Notes under the pieces: generated by a model
Database searches by the model: none
What the model was told of the DNA's origin: nothing
The model's input: the letters and a program-made list of their open reading frames with translations, nothing else
Shown: positions 8,029 to 16,500 of the stretch, piece after piece
Layout of the letters: every line of letters starts with the position of its first letter
Position numbering within the stretch: position 1 is the stretch's first letter
From: CAVUCH01 sp963739995
GTDB lineage: Bacteria; Acidobacteriota; Vicinamibacteria; Vicinamibacterales; JAENWD01
DNA: 64,000 nucleotides
Direction of reading: 5' to 3'
NCBI GenBank assembly: GCA_963739995.1
Contig: CAVUCH010000012.1
Location: 96,202-160,201, forward strand
Position numbers and translations under genes: made by a program

Positions 8029-8702
8029 GCGCACCGGTCCGCATCGACCTGGTATTCACCCTCGAGCAGGACGGCTTCGTGCTCGCGATCGATCACCACG
8101 CCGACAGCCGCGTCCTCGCGCTGTTCGGCCCGTCGGGCTCCGGCAAGACGACGACCCTCGAGGTGATCGCGGGGCTGCGTGCCCCATCCCGCGGCCGGAT
8201 CGCGATTGGCGGTCGCGAGCTGTATTCCTCGGAAGCGCGGCTCAACCTGCCGCCGCGGCTGCGCGGCGTGGGGTACGTCCCGCAGGACGCCCTTCTCTTT
8301 CCGCACCTCGACGTGCGCGACAACGTGCTGTTCGGTGCGGGCCGCTCGCCAGCGCATGGGCGGCGCTTCGCGCTGGAGGACGTGCTCGCACTGGTGGAGG
8401 CCGGATCGCTGCTGGATCGCGAGGTGGCCGGGCTGTCGGGAGGGGAGCGGCAGCGCGTCGCGCTCGCGCGGGCCCTCATGTCGTCGCCGGACGTCCTGCT
8501 GCTGGATGAGCCGCTGGCCGCCGTGGATCTTCCGTTGCGCAGGCGGATCGTCGCATCCCTCCGGCGCATCCGCGACGATCTGGGCGTCCCCGTCATCTAT
8601 GTCACGCACGATCCCGCGGAGCTGCGGAGCCTCGCGGATACGGTGATCACGCTCGACGAAGGGCAGGTCGTTCAGTCGGGGCCGCCGGAAAGCGCAGCGT
8701 GA
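8025..8702 (+). CDS. modC: ModC-type molybdate ABC transporter ATPase, without TOBE domain
   Basis: ATPase of the importer: Walker A GPSGSGKTT, Q-loop GYVPQDALLFPH, signature LSGGERQRVALARAL, Walker B VLLLDEPLAAVD and switch His in YVTHDPAEL. At 225 aa it ends just after the nucleotide-binding domain. Enteric ModC is about 350 aa with a C-terminal molybdate-binding TOBE region, which is missing here, so transport may lack trans-inhibition or rely on another protein. Start ATG 8025 overlaps the modB stop. Confidence 0.9.
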   Translation: MSAPVRIDLVFTLEQDGFVLAIDHHADSRVLALFGPSGSGKTTTLEVIAGLRAPSRGRIAIGGRELYSSEARLNLPPRLRGVGYVPQDALLFPHLDVRDNVLFGAGRSPAHGRRFALEDVLALVEAGSLLDREVAGLSGGERQRVALARALMSSPDVLLLDEPLAAVDLPLRRRIVASLRRIRDDLGVPVIYVTHDPAELRSLADTVITLDEGQVVQSGPPESAA

Positions 8703-8758
8703 GATTCAAGTGGCCCTGAACGCGATCGGCACTCCGATCCCGCACCCGACACGCTCTC

Positions 8759-11700
8759 TCACCGCACGGAGGTCAGCGCTCCCGTCTTCAGCAGTGCCGA
8801 GAGCACCCGGCCCCGTTCGAAATCGGAGCCGATGCGCTCGGCCGCTTGCAGCACAGCGTCCCGGGATGCTCCCTCGAGACGCCCGCTCTTCGCGAGCACC
8901 AGGAGGACTTCGGCGCGTTCGAAATCCGATTGCATCGACGTGGTGAGCGCAGCGATGGCGGCAATGCCCGAGGCGTCCAGGCCGGGTTGCCGCGCCATCG
9001 CCGACAGCACACGCTTACGCTCGAAATCGGAGCCGATTGACGCAACGGCGTCGAGGTACACCTGCCCGAGGCCGCCCGCCACTGCTGGCGGAACCTGCTG
9101 CAGCAGCTCGGCCAGTTCGAAGTCGGACTCGATTCCCGCGGTGCCCTGGGGGATCGCGGCCCTGACCATGCGAGCAGCGACCGGAAGCGAGACGTCCGCA
9201 CGCGTCAACGCGGCGGCGAGCGCCTGGCGCGCTTCGAAATCAGACACAATCGTGCGCGACACGTCCGCGAACGCCGTGGCGCTGGCCTCGTCCAGGGGGA
9301 ACCGCTGCGCGGCTCTCTTGAGGACAGCCGCACGTGCGAAGTCGGAATCGAGGAGAGGGCCGGCCTCCTTGAGGCTGCGCGTGAGGGTGGCCGAGTCGAG
9401 GCTCCCCTGCTCGAGCAGTTCCACGAGGTACACATGCCGGGCCCAGCCGCTCTTGATGCGGCGGATCTCCGCCGGTACTCCGTCGGGCCCCGAAGCCGCG
9501 AGGATGCGCTTCACGCGGGTGTTGGCGCCGATAGCGAGATCACGAACCAGGTCGGGTAGCGTCACCGCGAGCCACTTCCGGCCCTCAGCCTCGCTGACGG
9601 TCTTCCCGTTGATCGTGTAGGTGCGTGCGATGGAGCCGTCGCTTGCCGCGGTCGCCTCGAATCGCGACGCGGTGAACCCGGAGAACCAGCCGTTCGCGGT
9701 CTCGATGTAGAACCGGCCGCCCGGTTCCATGCTTTTCACGTCCGAGTCATCGTCCGTGAATTCCACGCGGCCCTTGCCCTGCACCTTGAGGGTCTTCCCG
9801 TTCTCCGTCCGGACCATCGACCACGACCCGCCCTTGTCGCCGTTCATGAACACCGCGCCACGAGGCGGTGTCGGCGGGGCTGGGTGTGCCGGTGGCGCAG
9901 CAGGTGCCGGTGGAGCGGGCACACTTTGGGGTGCTGCGCGTGGCGGCGCCGGCGGCGTAGGCAGGTTCTGCGGTGCTGCAGGTGGCGGCGCCGGCGGCGT
10001 GGGCACGTTCTGCGGTGCTGCAGGCGGCGGCGCCGGCGGCGTGGGCGGGGCCGCTTGAACGGGTGGGGCGGGAGGGGCTGGTGGTGGCTGCGATGCGTCC
10101 GACGGATCGATGTGCATCAACCCCGAGCTCTGGCGGGCGAGCTCACTAGCCCATGAAGCGAGCTGCCGGGCCTGATCGGCGATCTGGCGCGCCTGCTCGC
10201 TGATCTCACGGCTCTGCTGCTCGCTGAGCACTTTCAACTCCCCGTCCCGTTGTGCCCGGAGAAGCTGACGCTGCATCGCCCTTGCCTGCTCGCCAAGCCG
10301 CCGGGCATGCTGCTCGATATCGCCTCGCCGCCCGCGGATCTCTCGCATCGCCGCGTGGATCTGCGCGCGGACCTCCGCGCGGGAGCGGCCGTCCAGCGAC
10401 GAACGCACGTGCCGCTCAATTTCCTCCTGCGCCCGGTCGAGGCCCTCCCGGACACCGCGATCGACCTCCATCATCGCCATCGTCATGGCGGTCTCGGCCT
10501 CCCGGAACTCACGCGAGGAGCCAATCGCGCGCGCCGTCTCGCGCTGCGCTTCCTCCATCGCCCGAGTCGCCGACCGTTCGGCGTCGCGCATGGCGGCGTC
10601 GAGTGCGGGCTGCCCATCCCATTCGTCCTCGTGCGAGGGCACCGCCTCTGCGGGTGCGTCAGGCGCAGACGGGATGTCGTCCCCTGGCGGCGGCGGTGGA
10701 ATCGCTTCCTGCGGCTCTGGCCCAGGCACTGGCTGGTCTGGAACGACGGCAGCTTCGGCGGCTTCGGACAGAGCGGGCAACATGGAGACGGCTCCGCGAA
10801 TCCACCCTGCCATACCGGCGGACGCGACGAGAATGGCGGTGAGTGAGAGCACGACCCAGCCCGAAGCGGCGAGCCGCGCGGGCGGGCGGACACCGAGCAG
10901 TCGCCGCACGCGCGAGAGCAGCGATCCGTTGCTGGCGGCCATCGCGATACCGATGCGCTCGTGGCGGAGCGTTTCGATGTTCGTCAGCGCCCGCGCATAC
11001 AGGAGGGCATCGCCGCACACCGATACGGCGAGGTCGTCGCAACAGTGCTCGCGCTCGACGCGGATCGTATGCGAGACCCACCACACGCCGGGGTGGTAGA
11101 ACAGCAGCGTTTCGACGATCGACTGCAGGAGGTTGACAAGATAGTCGTGCCGGCGGATGTGTGCGAGCTCGTGCGCCAGCACGGCTTCGATCTGCTGCGG
11201 GGAGAGCCCCGTCATCGCTGCAGCGGGAAGCAGCAGAACCGGCTTCAAGGACCCGATCACCACGGGCACCTGGATCCGCGCCGACTCCAGCAGCCGTACG
11301 GGTGTGCGCAGCCGAAGCCGCGTCGACAGACGGTCCACCGCGCCGATCCACGCCTCGTCGGCGTCGAATGAATCCTCACGAACGAGCCGGCGTGTGTGCC
11401 ACCATCCGCCCGCGAATCGAATCGCGCAGATGCAGACGCCGGCAAGCCAACTCGCCACCAGCCAGGGGAACCACGTAGAGGGTAGCGCCTGCGGAACGTC
11501 ACCGGACGCGGCGCCGGGCTCCTTCACGCCTGCACCGTTACGAGCCGCCGACTCCGGTGAGCCGTTCACGGACGACGCTGACGCGTCGGCAATGGCAGCC
11601 ACGCCGTCGGCCATGTCCCCTCGTGCGGAGACGAAGCCCCGACCGCCCGCAGGATGGCTCGCGAGGTACGAGGCCGTGAGCACCGGCAAGGCGATCATGC

Positions 11701-11863
11701 CCAGCAGGGCGAGACATGCCAGGACGTATCGAACGCGTGCCCATCGGCGAGGTACGAGCGCCAGGGCAAAGCCCAATGCGAGCGCCGCGAGCGTCCCCTG
11801 CCAGACGAAATGGAGGAGCGTCCAGCCGGCCACGTCAACGACGGAACTCCACTGCGCGCTCAT
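8759..11863 (-). CDS. BlaR1/MecR1-type M56 metalloprotease with long coiled-coil and SDF-repeat tail
   Basis: Membrane zinc protease expected to inactivate the BlaI repressor encoded next to it. 1034 aa against about 600 for BlaR1. Transmembrane segments lie near residues 12-38, 44-68, 130-150 and 335-355. The protease loop has HELAHIRRHDYLVNLLQ (HExxH) and EREHCCDDLAV (third ligand). After the last membrane helix come an acidic, Ala/Glu/Arg-rich coiled coil (about 430-600), a Pro-Ala tract (about 615-690), a beta-rich region, and six roughly 34-residue repeats centred on SDFER (about 815-1034). There is no penicillin-binding sensor domain, so the tail is probably the sensor. ATGA overlap with the repressor gene. 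Confidence 0.88.
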   Translation of the reverse strand: MSAQWSSVVDVAGWTLLHFVWQGTLAALALGFALALVPRRWARVRYVLACLALLGMIALPVLTASYLASHPAGGRGFVSARGDMADGVAAIADASASSVNGSPESAARNGAGVKEPGAASGDVPQALPSTWFPWLVASWLAGVCICAIRFAGGWWHTRRLVREDSFDADEAWIGAVDRLSTRLRLRTPVRLLESARIQVPVVIGSLKPVLLLPAAAMTGLSPQQIEAVLAHELAHIRRHDYLVNLLQSIVETLLFYHPGVWWVSHTIRVEREHCCDDLAVSVCGDALLYARALTNIETLRHERIGIAMAASNGSLLSRVRRLLGVRPPARLAASGWVVLSLTAILVASAGMAGWIRGAVSMLPALSEAAEAAVVPDQPVPGPEPQEAIPPPPPGDDIPSAPDAPAEAVPSHEDEWDGQPALDAAMRDAERSATRAMEEAQRETARAIGSSREFREAETAMTMAMMEVDRGVREGLDRAQEEIERHVRSSLDGRSRAEVRAQIHAAMREIRGRRGDIEQHARRLGEQARAMQRQLLRAQRDGELKVLSEQQSREISEQARQIADQARQLASWASELARQSSGLMHIDPSDASQPPPAPPAPPVQAAPPTPPAPPPAAPQNVPTPPAPPPAAPQNLPTPPAPPRAAPQSVPAPPAPAAPPAHPAPPTPPRGAVFMNGDKGGSWSMVRTENGKTLKVQGKGRVEFTDDDSDVKSMEPGGRFYIETANGWFSGFTASRFEATAASDGSIARTYTINGKTVSEAEGRKWLAVTLPDLVRDLAIGANTRVKRILAASGPDGVPAEIRRIKSGWARHVYLVELLEQGSLDSATLTRSLKEAGPLLDSDFARAAVLKRAAQRFPLDEASATAFADVSRTIVSDFEARQALAAALTRADVSLPVAARMVRAAIPQGTAGIESDFELAELLQQVPPAVAGGLGQVYLDAVASIGSDFERKRVLSAMARQPGLDASGIAAIAALTTSMQSDFERAEVLLVLAKSGRLEGASRDAVLQAAERIGSDFERGRVLSALLKTGALTSVR

Positions 11864-12246
11864 CGCGTCCCCCTTTCGCCCTCATCGAGCAGCTGCCGAA
11901 TCTGCGCGAGTTCCTCAGGCGAGCTCTTCTTCGTCGAGAGCGCCTGCATCACCAGCTTCAGCGCGGAACCCCCGAAGGCGCGATCCAGCAGGTCCTGCAA
12001 CAGCTGCCGCTGCGTGTGCTCCTCGCTCCTGCGCGGAGCGTAGACGTGGGTGCGGTCGGTCTCGTCGCGCCCCACGAGGCCCTTCTCGGCCATGATCTGC
12101 ATCAGCTTCAAAATCGTGGTGTAACCAATCGTTCGCTGGCCACTCAGCGATTCGTGTACTTGACGGACGGTGCTCGGTCCCCGTTCCCAGAGCACGCGCA
12201 GTATGGCGAGCTCGGCGTCGGTGGGCCTGGGCAAGCGTGGTTTCAT
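11860..12246 (-). CDS. BlaI/MecI-family transcriptional repressor
   Basis: Winged-helix dimeric repressor, 128 aa. The DNA-binding half reads PRPTDAELAILRVLWERG and STVRQVHESL; the recognition helix is in TIGYTTILKLMQIMAEKGLV. The C-terminal half is the dimerisation helix bundle where M56 partners usually cleave. ATG at 12246 is preceded by AAGGAG at good spacing, so the 20 extra codons upstream are rejected. Its promoter contains inverted repeats, which suggests autoregulation. Confidence 0.92.
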   Translation of the reverse strand: MKPRLPRPTDAELAILRVLWERGPSTVRQVHESLSGQRTIGYTTILKLMQIMAEKGLVGRDETDRTHVYAPRRSEEHTQRQLLQDLLDRAFGGSALKLVMQALSTKKSSPEELAQIRQLLDEGERGTR

Positions 12247-12276
12247 GTAAGGCGCTCCTTCTCTCGGCGTCCACGG

Positions 12277-12324
12277 ATTATCTACGACGCTCTTCGTAGT
12301 TGTCAACGAAGCACTTCGTACGAA
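12277..12324 (-). promoter_or_regulatory. blaI-M56 promoter with palindromic operators
   Basis: Minus strand: TTGACA at 12306-12301, 18-nt spacer, GATAAT at 12282-12277. The spacer carries CTACGA-agagcg-TCGTAG (12299-12282), and directly upstream are ACGAAG-TG-CTTCGT (12319-12306) and TTCGTACGAA (12324-12315). Three dyads on top of the RNA polymerase site are what a self-repressing BlaI-type regulator needs; that BlaI binds here is inference. Confidence 0.7.
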
Positions 12325-12381
12325 AGTTCCCGTTGCCGTCGAGCTATTTCACGCTGGGGCCCGGGACGTTGGAGCCGGCAA

Positions 12382-13140
12382 TCACGACCTCCGGCCGGCG
12401 CGGACGAACATGGGCCAGTGGACGGGCCGTACTTCATCCGGGTCGGGCCATTCAGCGGCCAGGACCGGCGCGATCTGACCGATCGGATCCTCATTCGGAT
12501 GGGCCGCCCGGTATCGCTGGGTTGCTGACCAGGTGCGCAGATAGCCTTCAAGGCCACGGCGGGTGAGCGGCTGTTCGATTGCGAACCAGGGGACCTCGAT
12601 TTCGGCGAAGGGGAAGGGGACGGCCCGGTAGTGCTCGTCAACCATCCTTCGTTCCGGTGGCCAGTAGGGCCCAACGATGATGTCCTGAAATCGCTCCAGC
12701 TCACGATCGATGCCGGCGGATGAGACGCTCGGCAGGGTGTAACACCACACGGCGATCAGGCCTCCGGGAGCGAGCACTCTCTGCACCTCTGCGAAGAAGG
12801 GCGTGAGCGGCAGCAGCCAATGCAGGGCCTGGGCGACGGTGACGATGTCGACCGAGCCATCCGCGAACCCGCTGTCCTCTGCGGGTGCGACGCGATACCG
12901 GATGCGTGGGTGCGCGACCGCGTGCTCGAGTTGGTCAGCACTCGCATCCGTCCCGACCACCTGTGCGTAGTGCCGTGCGAGGCCTCGCGCGGCCTGGCCG
13001 CTCCCCGTGGCACAATCCCACGCGAGATCGTGCTTGGCGGTGTGCGCCGCCAGCCACTCGAAGAGCGCTTCCGGGTATCCAGGGCGGAACACGGCGTACT
13101 CTGCGGCGGTGCGCGAAAAGTGGTCCTTGAACTCCGCCAT
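12382..13140 (-). CDS. Class I SAM-dependent methyltransferase
   Basis: 252 aa, a methyltransferase-11-like fold. Motif I is DCATGSGQAARGLA, the acidic post-I residue is in VVGTDASADQL, and motif IV is VDIVTVAQALHWL, similar to trans-aconitate and ubiquinone-type methyltransferases. The substrate cannot be told from the sequence. It stands alone between the BlaI promoter and a divergent secreted-protein gene. Confidence 0.85.
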   Translation of the reverse strand: MAEFKDHFSRTAAEYAVFRPGYPEALFEWLAAHTAKHDLAWDCATGSGQAARGLARHYAQVVGTDASADQLEHAVAHPRIRYRVAPAEDSGFADGSVDIVTVAQALHWLLPLTPFFAEVQRVLAPGGLIAVWCYTLPSVSSAGIDRELERFQDIIVGPYWPPERRMVDEHYRAVPFPFAEIEVPWFAIEQPLTRRGLEGYLRTWSATQRYRAAHPNEDPIGQIAPVLAAEWPDPDEVRPVHWPMFVRAGRRS

Positions 13141-13219
13141 CTGATGGCGCTCCCGACTACTGGCCGATTCGCAGTGCCGACTCGACGTTTCGAACTATGA
13201 TTCTGCCTCTGGAGGCAAC

Positions 13220-13576
13220 ATGCGAAGAGTGATGACCATCGGAGCGCTCGTGCTCGCGAGCGCTGTGACGGGGACCCCGCTCGGCGCGGCGGCCGCCACG
13301 CTCAAGGGCGAGGTTGTCGACGTGCAGTGCAATCTGAAGGACACGAAGAACAAAGGGGCCGATCACGCCGACTGCGCGTCCAGCTGTGCCCGCCGCGGCG
13401 CGACGATGGGCCTCCTCACTGCGGAAGGCGTGTATACGATCACGGGCGACTACACGAAGGAGAATAACAAGAAGCTCATAGAGTTCGTGGCGAGGCAGGT
13501 GGAGGCGACTGGTGAAGTGACCGAGAAGGACGGCAAGAAGCTCATCGAGGTGAGCACACTTGCAGGTGTGCAGTAG
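13220..13576 (+). CDS. Small secreted cysteine-containing protein
   Basis: 118 aa with a signal peptide (residues 1-25, cleavage near GAAAA). The mature part has four cysteines (VVDVQCNL and DCASSCARRG) and a beta-rich end (ITGDYTKENNKKLIEFV, ATGEVTEKDG) that suggests an OB-like fold. A strong GGAGG precedes the ATG. I do not recognise a named family; a role in the periplasm is the most that can be said. Confidence 0.75.
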   Translation: MRRVMTIGALVLASAVTGTPLGAAAATLKGEVVDVQCNLKDTKNKGADHADCASSCARRGATMGLLTAEGVYTITGDYTKENNKKLIEFVARQVEATGEVTEKDGKKLIEVSTLAGVQ

Positions 13577-13652
13577 CGTCAGCTTGTTCGCAGTTTCGCC
13601 GCCCCGCATGTGCACCCGCGCGCGTGACGGGGCATTGTTCTGTACACTCTTG

Positions 13653-13690
13653 AGGCGGCTGACGGCTGACGGCTGACGGCTGTCCGGCCG
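13653..13690. repeat. Tandem GGCTGACGGCTGACGG repeat
   Basis: Three to four copies of a 7-nt unit (GGCTGAC), ending in GGCTGTCCGGCCGGCG, in the 230-bp gap before rmuC. No promoter or gene is evident here. The spacing is far too short for a CRISPR array. Confidence 0.6.
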
Positions 13691-13808
13691 GCGTCTGGTG
13701 TCGGGCGTCGGGGGGCGGTCGACAGGCGCGCATGAAAGGCGCCCGCTCATCGCCGGCCGGGTGGCGTCGGAAACGATACGGTCCGGGCCGAAGCCCGACC
13801 CAAGAAGG

Positions 13809-15299
13809 ATGCTGATTCTGTCCCCGGGTGTAGCTGCGCTGATCGGTCTCATCGTCGGTGGGCTGCTCGCCTGGGTGCTGGCACGCGCGGGCGGTGCGCG
13901 GCGGGTGGCGGAAGCACGGGGGGCGCAGGCGGCACAAGTGGGCGCAGCCGAGGCGCGACTCGATGAGGCGGCTGCCTGGTCGGCGGACCTCTCGGATCGG
14001 CTCCGCGCACGCGAGCAAGAGATCGAGCACTTGCACGACCGCGTTTCGAACACCTCCGCCGAGAAGGCGCGGCTCGAAGGCGAGCTCACGGCCGCAGCCG
14101 ATCGCAACGCGCTGCTCAAGACGGCGGAAGAGACGCTTCGAGACGCGTTCCGCGCGCTCGCGTCAGAGGCGCTCCAGCACAACAGCGAGTCGATGCTTCG
14201 CCTGGCGCGAGCTACGCTCGGCGAGATGCAGACGCACGCGGTTGCCGATCTGGACAAGCGGCAGCAGTCCATCGCCGAGGTGGTGAAGCCTCTGGTCGAC
14301 ACGCTCCACCTGGTGGACGTCAAGCTGGGGCAGGTCGAGATGGATCGCGCGACCACCACCGCCAAACTGGACGAACAGATCCGCACGCTCGGCGCCGGGC
14401 TGACGGCGTTGAACGGCCAGACGGGCGATCTCGTGAAGGCGCTGCGCCAGCCGCACGTGCGCGGTCACTGGGGTGAACTGCAACTGAAGCGCGTCGTCGA
14501 GCTCGCGGGGATGCTCGATCACTGCGACTTCTTCGAGCAGCAGACCGCGACCTCCGCCGATGGACGGTTTCGACCCGATCTGATTGTGCGGCTGCCCGGC
14601 GGCAAGCAGATTGTCGTGGACGCCAAAGCACCGCTCGTCGCGTACCTGGAATCGATTGACGGCGATGACGAGAGGCGAGCGGCGCTGCTGACCGACCACG
14701 CGCGTCAGGTGCGCGACCACATGACGAAGCTCGCGAGCAAGGCGTACTGGAACCAGTTCGATGCCACGCCGGAGTTCGTCGTCATGTTCCTTCCGGGCGA
14801 GGCGTTCTTCAGCGCGGCCCTGCAGTGCGACCCGTCGCTCATCGAGTTCGGCGCCGCCGAGCGCGTGGTGCCCGCGAGCCCCACGACCCTGATCGCGCTG
14901 CTGAAAGCGGTCTCCTATGGCTGGCGGCAGGAGCGCATCGCCGAGAACGCGGAGCAGATCAGCGCCCTCGGCCGCGATCTGTACAACCGGGTGCTCGCGA
15001 TGGCCAGCCACTTCGACGAGGTCCGCCGGGGCCTCGAACGCGCAGTCGACGCGTACAACAGGACGGTGGGGTCGCTCGAAGCGCGCGTGCTGCCGGCAGC
15101 GCGGAAGTTCAAGGAGCTTGGCGCCGCTCCCGGCGCCGAAATCGACGAGCTCAAACCGGTGCAGACGGCTCCGCGGACGCTGCAGTCGGGCGACGCCGCG
15201 CCTCTGCTGGAGATCGTCGAGGCCGAGCCGCTGGAGGCGGTGACCGTACCGCCGGATGCCGCGCTCACCAATCGCGGCGACGATGGCGGGCGCTGGTGA
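13809..15299 (+). CDS. rmuC: RmuC-family DNA recombination protein
   Basis: RmuC limits rearrangements at inverted repeats in E. coli and has a PD-(D/E)xK-like nuclease core. Here 496 aa: an N-terminal membrane helix (residues 6-25), a long coiled coil (about 30-200), then the conserved core RGHWGELQLKRVVELAGM, FRPDLIVRLPGGKQIVVDAK and PEFVVMFLPGEAFFSAAL. I chose ATG 13809 (AGAAGG just upstream); an earlier in-frame start would place 37 basic residues before the membrane helix. Confidence 0.9.
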   Translation: MLILSPGVAALIGLIVGGLLAWVLARAGGARRVAEARGAQAAQVGAAEARLDEAAAWSADLSDRLRAREQEIEHLHDRVSNTSAEKARLEGELTAAADRNALLKTAEETLRDAFRALASEALQHNSESMLRLARATLGEMQTHAVADLDKRQQSIAEVVKPLVDTLHLVDVKLGQVEMDRATTTAKLDEQIRTLGAGLTALNGQTGDLVKALRQPHVRGHWGELQLKRVVELAGMLDHCDFFEQQTATSADGRFRPDLIVRLPGGKQIVVDAKAPLVAYLESIDGDDERRAALLTDHARQVRDHMTKLASKAYWNQFDATPEFVVMFLPGEAFFSAALQCDPSLIEFGAAERVVPASPTTLIALLKAVSYGWRQERIAENAEQISALGRDLYNRVLAMASHFDEVRRGLERAVDAYNRTVGSLEARVLPAARKFKELGAAPGAEIDELKPVQTAPRTLQSGDAAPLLEIVEAEPLEAVTVPPDAALTNRGDDGGRW

Positions 15300-15321
15300 G
15301 CCCGTGAGCGGGGACCCGCGT

Positions 15322-15780
15322 GTGCGGCTGTACATCGCGCACCACGGCGACGCCGTGGGACCGCACGAGAACCCGATGCGGCCCCTCTCGTCCACGGGAC
15401 AGCAGCAGGTTGCAGAACTGGCACGCGAGACGGCGGCGCGTGAAGCCAAACCGCGCATCATCTGGCACAGCGGCAAGCTGCGCGCGCGCCAGACGGCCGA
15501 AGCCTACCGCCACGCGTGCAACCCGCTTGCGGAGTTCGCCGCGGCAAGGGGGTTGCTGCCCGATGACCCCCCCTCGTGGATCGCCGACCGCCTGCTTGTC
15601 GAAGATGGCGAGGTGATGGTGGTCGGCCACATGCCTCACCTGCCGCGCCTGCTGCGCCTGCTGCTGACAGGCGACGCGGACGCGTCGACCACGGAATTCC
15701 CGACGAACGGGGTAGTGTGCGTGGAGAAGCAGGCAGGCGTCTGGACCGAACGGTGGCGGCTGTCGCCGGCGTCCCGCTGA
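15322..15780 (+). CDS. SixA-like histidine phosphatase with HHG in place of RHG
   Basis: Branch-2 histidine phosphatase fold, about 152 aa, close to E. coli SixA (161 aa), which dephosphorylates phosphohistidine on signalling proteins. N-terminal motif reads LYIAHHGDAV, followed by RPLSSTGQQQ, the SGKLRARQTAEAY arginine motif and MVVGHMPHLPRLL with the second catalytic His. The canonical first Arg is replaced by His. GTG 15322 with GGGGAC upstream gives the family N-terminus; GTG 15304 or ATG 15283 are alternatives. Confidence 0.8.
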   Translation: MRLYIAHHGDAVGPHENPMRPLSSTGQQQVAELARETAAREAKPRIIWHSGKLRARQTAEAYRHACNPLAEFAAARGLLPDDPPSWIADRLLVEDGEVMVVGHMPHLPRLLRLLLTGDADASTTEFPTNGVVCVEKQAGVWTERWRLSPASR

Positions 15781-15806
15781 CCCCGGCGACCACTCCGCCC
15801 AGGCGA

Positions 15807-16403
15807 CTAGAACCTGAACGTCACCCCCGCGCTTGCGCGCCAGAAGTCGAAGCTGCCCAGGCGGAGGTCGATGTCATCCTCGTCCCCATCGCCGGACAGG
15901 CTGCGGAAGTAACGGAGGTCTCCGCGAACGCCCACGCTGTCGCTGAAGAAGATCATGACGCCGCCCCCGGCGTCGATGCCGAAGCTGTTCTCATTGAGGT
16001 CGAAGAAGTCATCGACATCATCGAGCCGGCTGCGCAGCAGCCCGGCACCCCCGGAGAGATACGGCCGGACGCCCCCACCGGTCTGGCCACCTATCGGGAT
16101 GCCGATAATGAGGTTGCCCATGAGGCTCGTGACGTTCCCGTCCAGCGTGGTGACGTCGGCTGTCTCGAAGAAGTGGGGCGAGTAGCCGAAGTCCACTTCG
16201 AAACCGAAGATGCCCGCGCCCATGAACCCCAGTGAGCCGCCGAAATTCACGGTTGCGCCGTCGGTGTCGAGGTCCAGAACGTCCCCCCCACGGTTCAGGT
16301 TGGCACCAATGTAGGGCGTGAAAAGCCAGTCAGCCCGCGCCTGCGCGGGAATGCCGAGTGCCGATCCGAGTACGAGAGCGAAGATTACAGCCTTGAGTCG
16401 CAT
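15807..16403 (-). CDS. Outer-membrane beta-barrel protein
   Basis: 198 aa with a signal peptide (MRLKAVIFALVLGSALGIPAQARA; first 20 shown as MRLKAVIFALVLGSALGIPA) and alternating hydrophobic strands such as WLFTPYIGANL and FEVDFGYSPHFF. It ends in a C-terminal Phe (AGVTFRF), the usual outer-membrane assembly signal. It resembles small OmpA/OmpW-like eight-stranded barrels. GGGAT precedes the ATG. Function unknown. Confidence 0.8.
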   Translation of the reverse strand: MRLKAVIFALVLGSALGIPAQARADWLFTPYIGANLNRGGDVLDLDTDGATVNFGGSLGFMGAGIFGFEVDFGYSPHFFETADVTTLDGNVTSLMGNLIIGIPIGGQTGGGVRPYLSGGAGLLRSRLDDVDDFFDLNENSFGIDAGGGVMIFFSDSVGVRGDLRYFRSLSGDGDEDDIDLRLGSFDFWRASAGVTFRF

Positions 16404-16419
16404 CTAAATCCCTCCGTTG

Positions 16420-16435
16420 GTCGCATTTACGCGAC
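16420..16435 (-). promoter_or_regulatory. Dyad upstream of the outer-membrane protein gene
   Basis: GTCGC-atttac-GCGAC, a 5-bp inverted repeat 17-32 nt before the start codon. It could be an operator or a leader hairpin; no regulator is identified. Confidence 0.25.
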
Positions 16436-16500
16436 TTCACCCTGAGCTGGCTGCAACTACTGTGCCCTGGGACTTCGGGCCGGGCTAGTGTCGGCACCAC

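Noticed and set aside
13653..13690. Possible CRISPR or riboswitch in the gap before rmuC
   Set aside because: Only a 7-nt tandem repeat; no spacer structure and no conserved aptamer seen.
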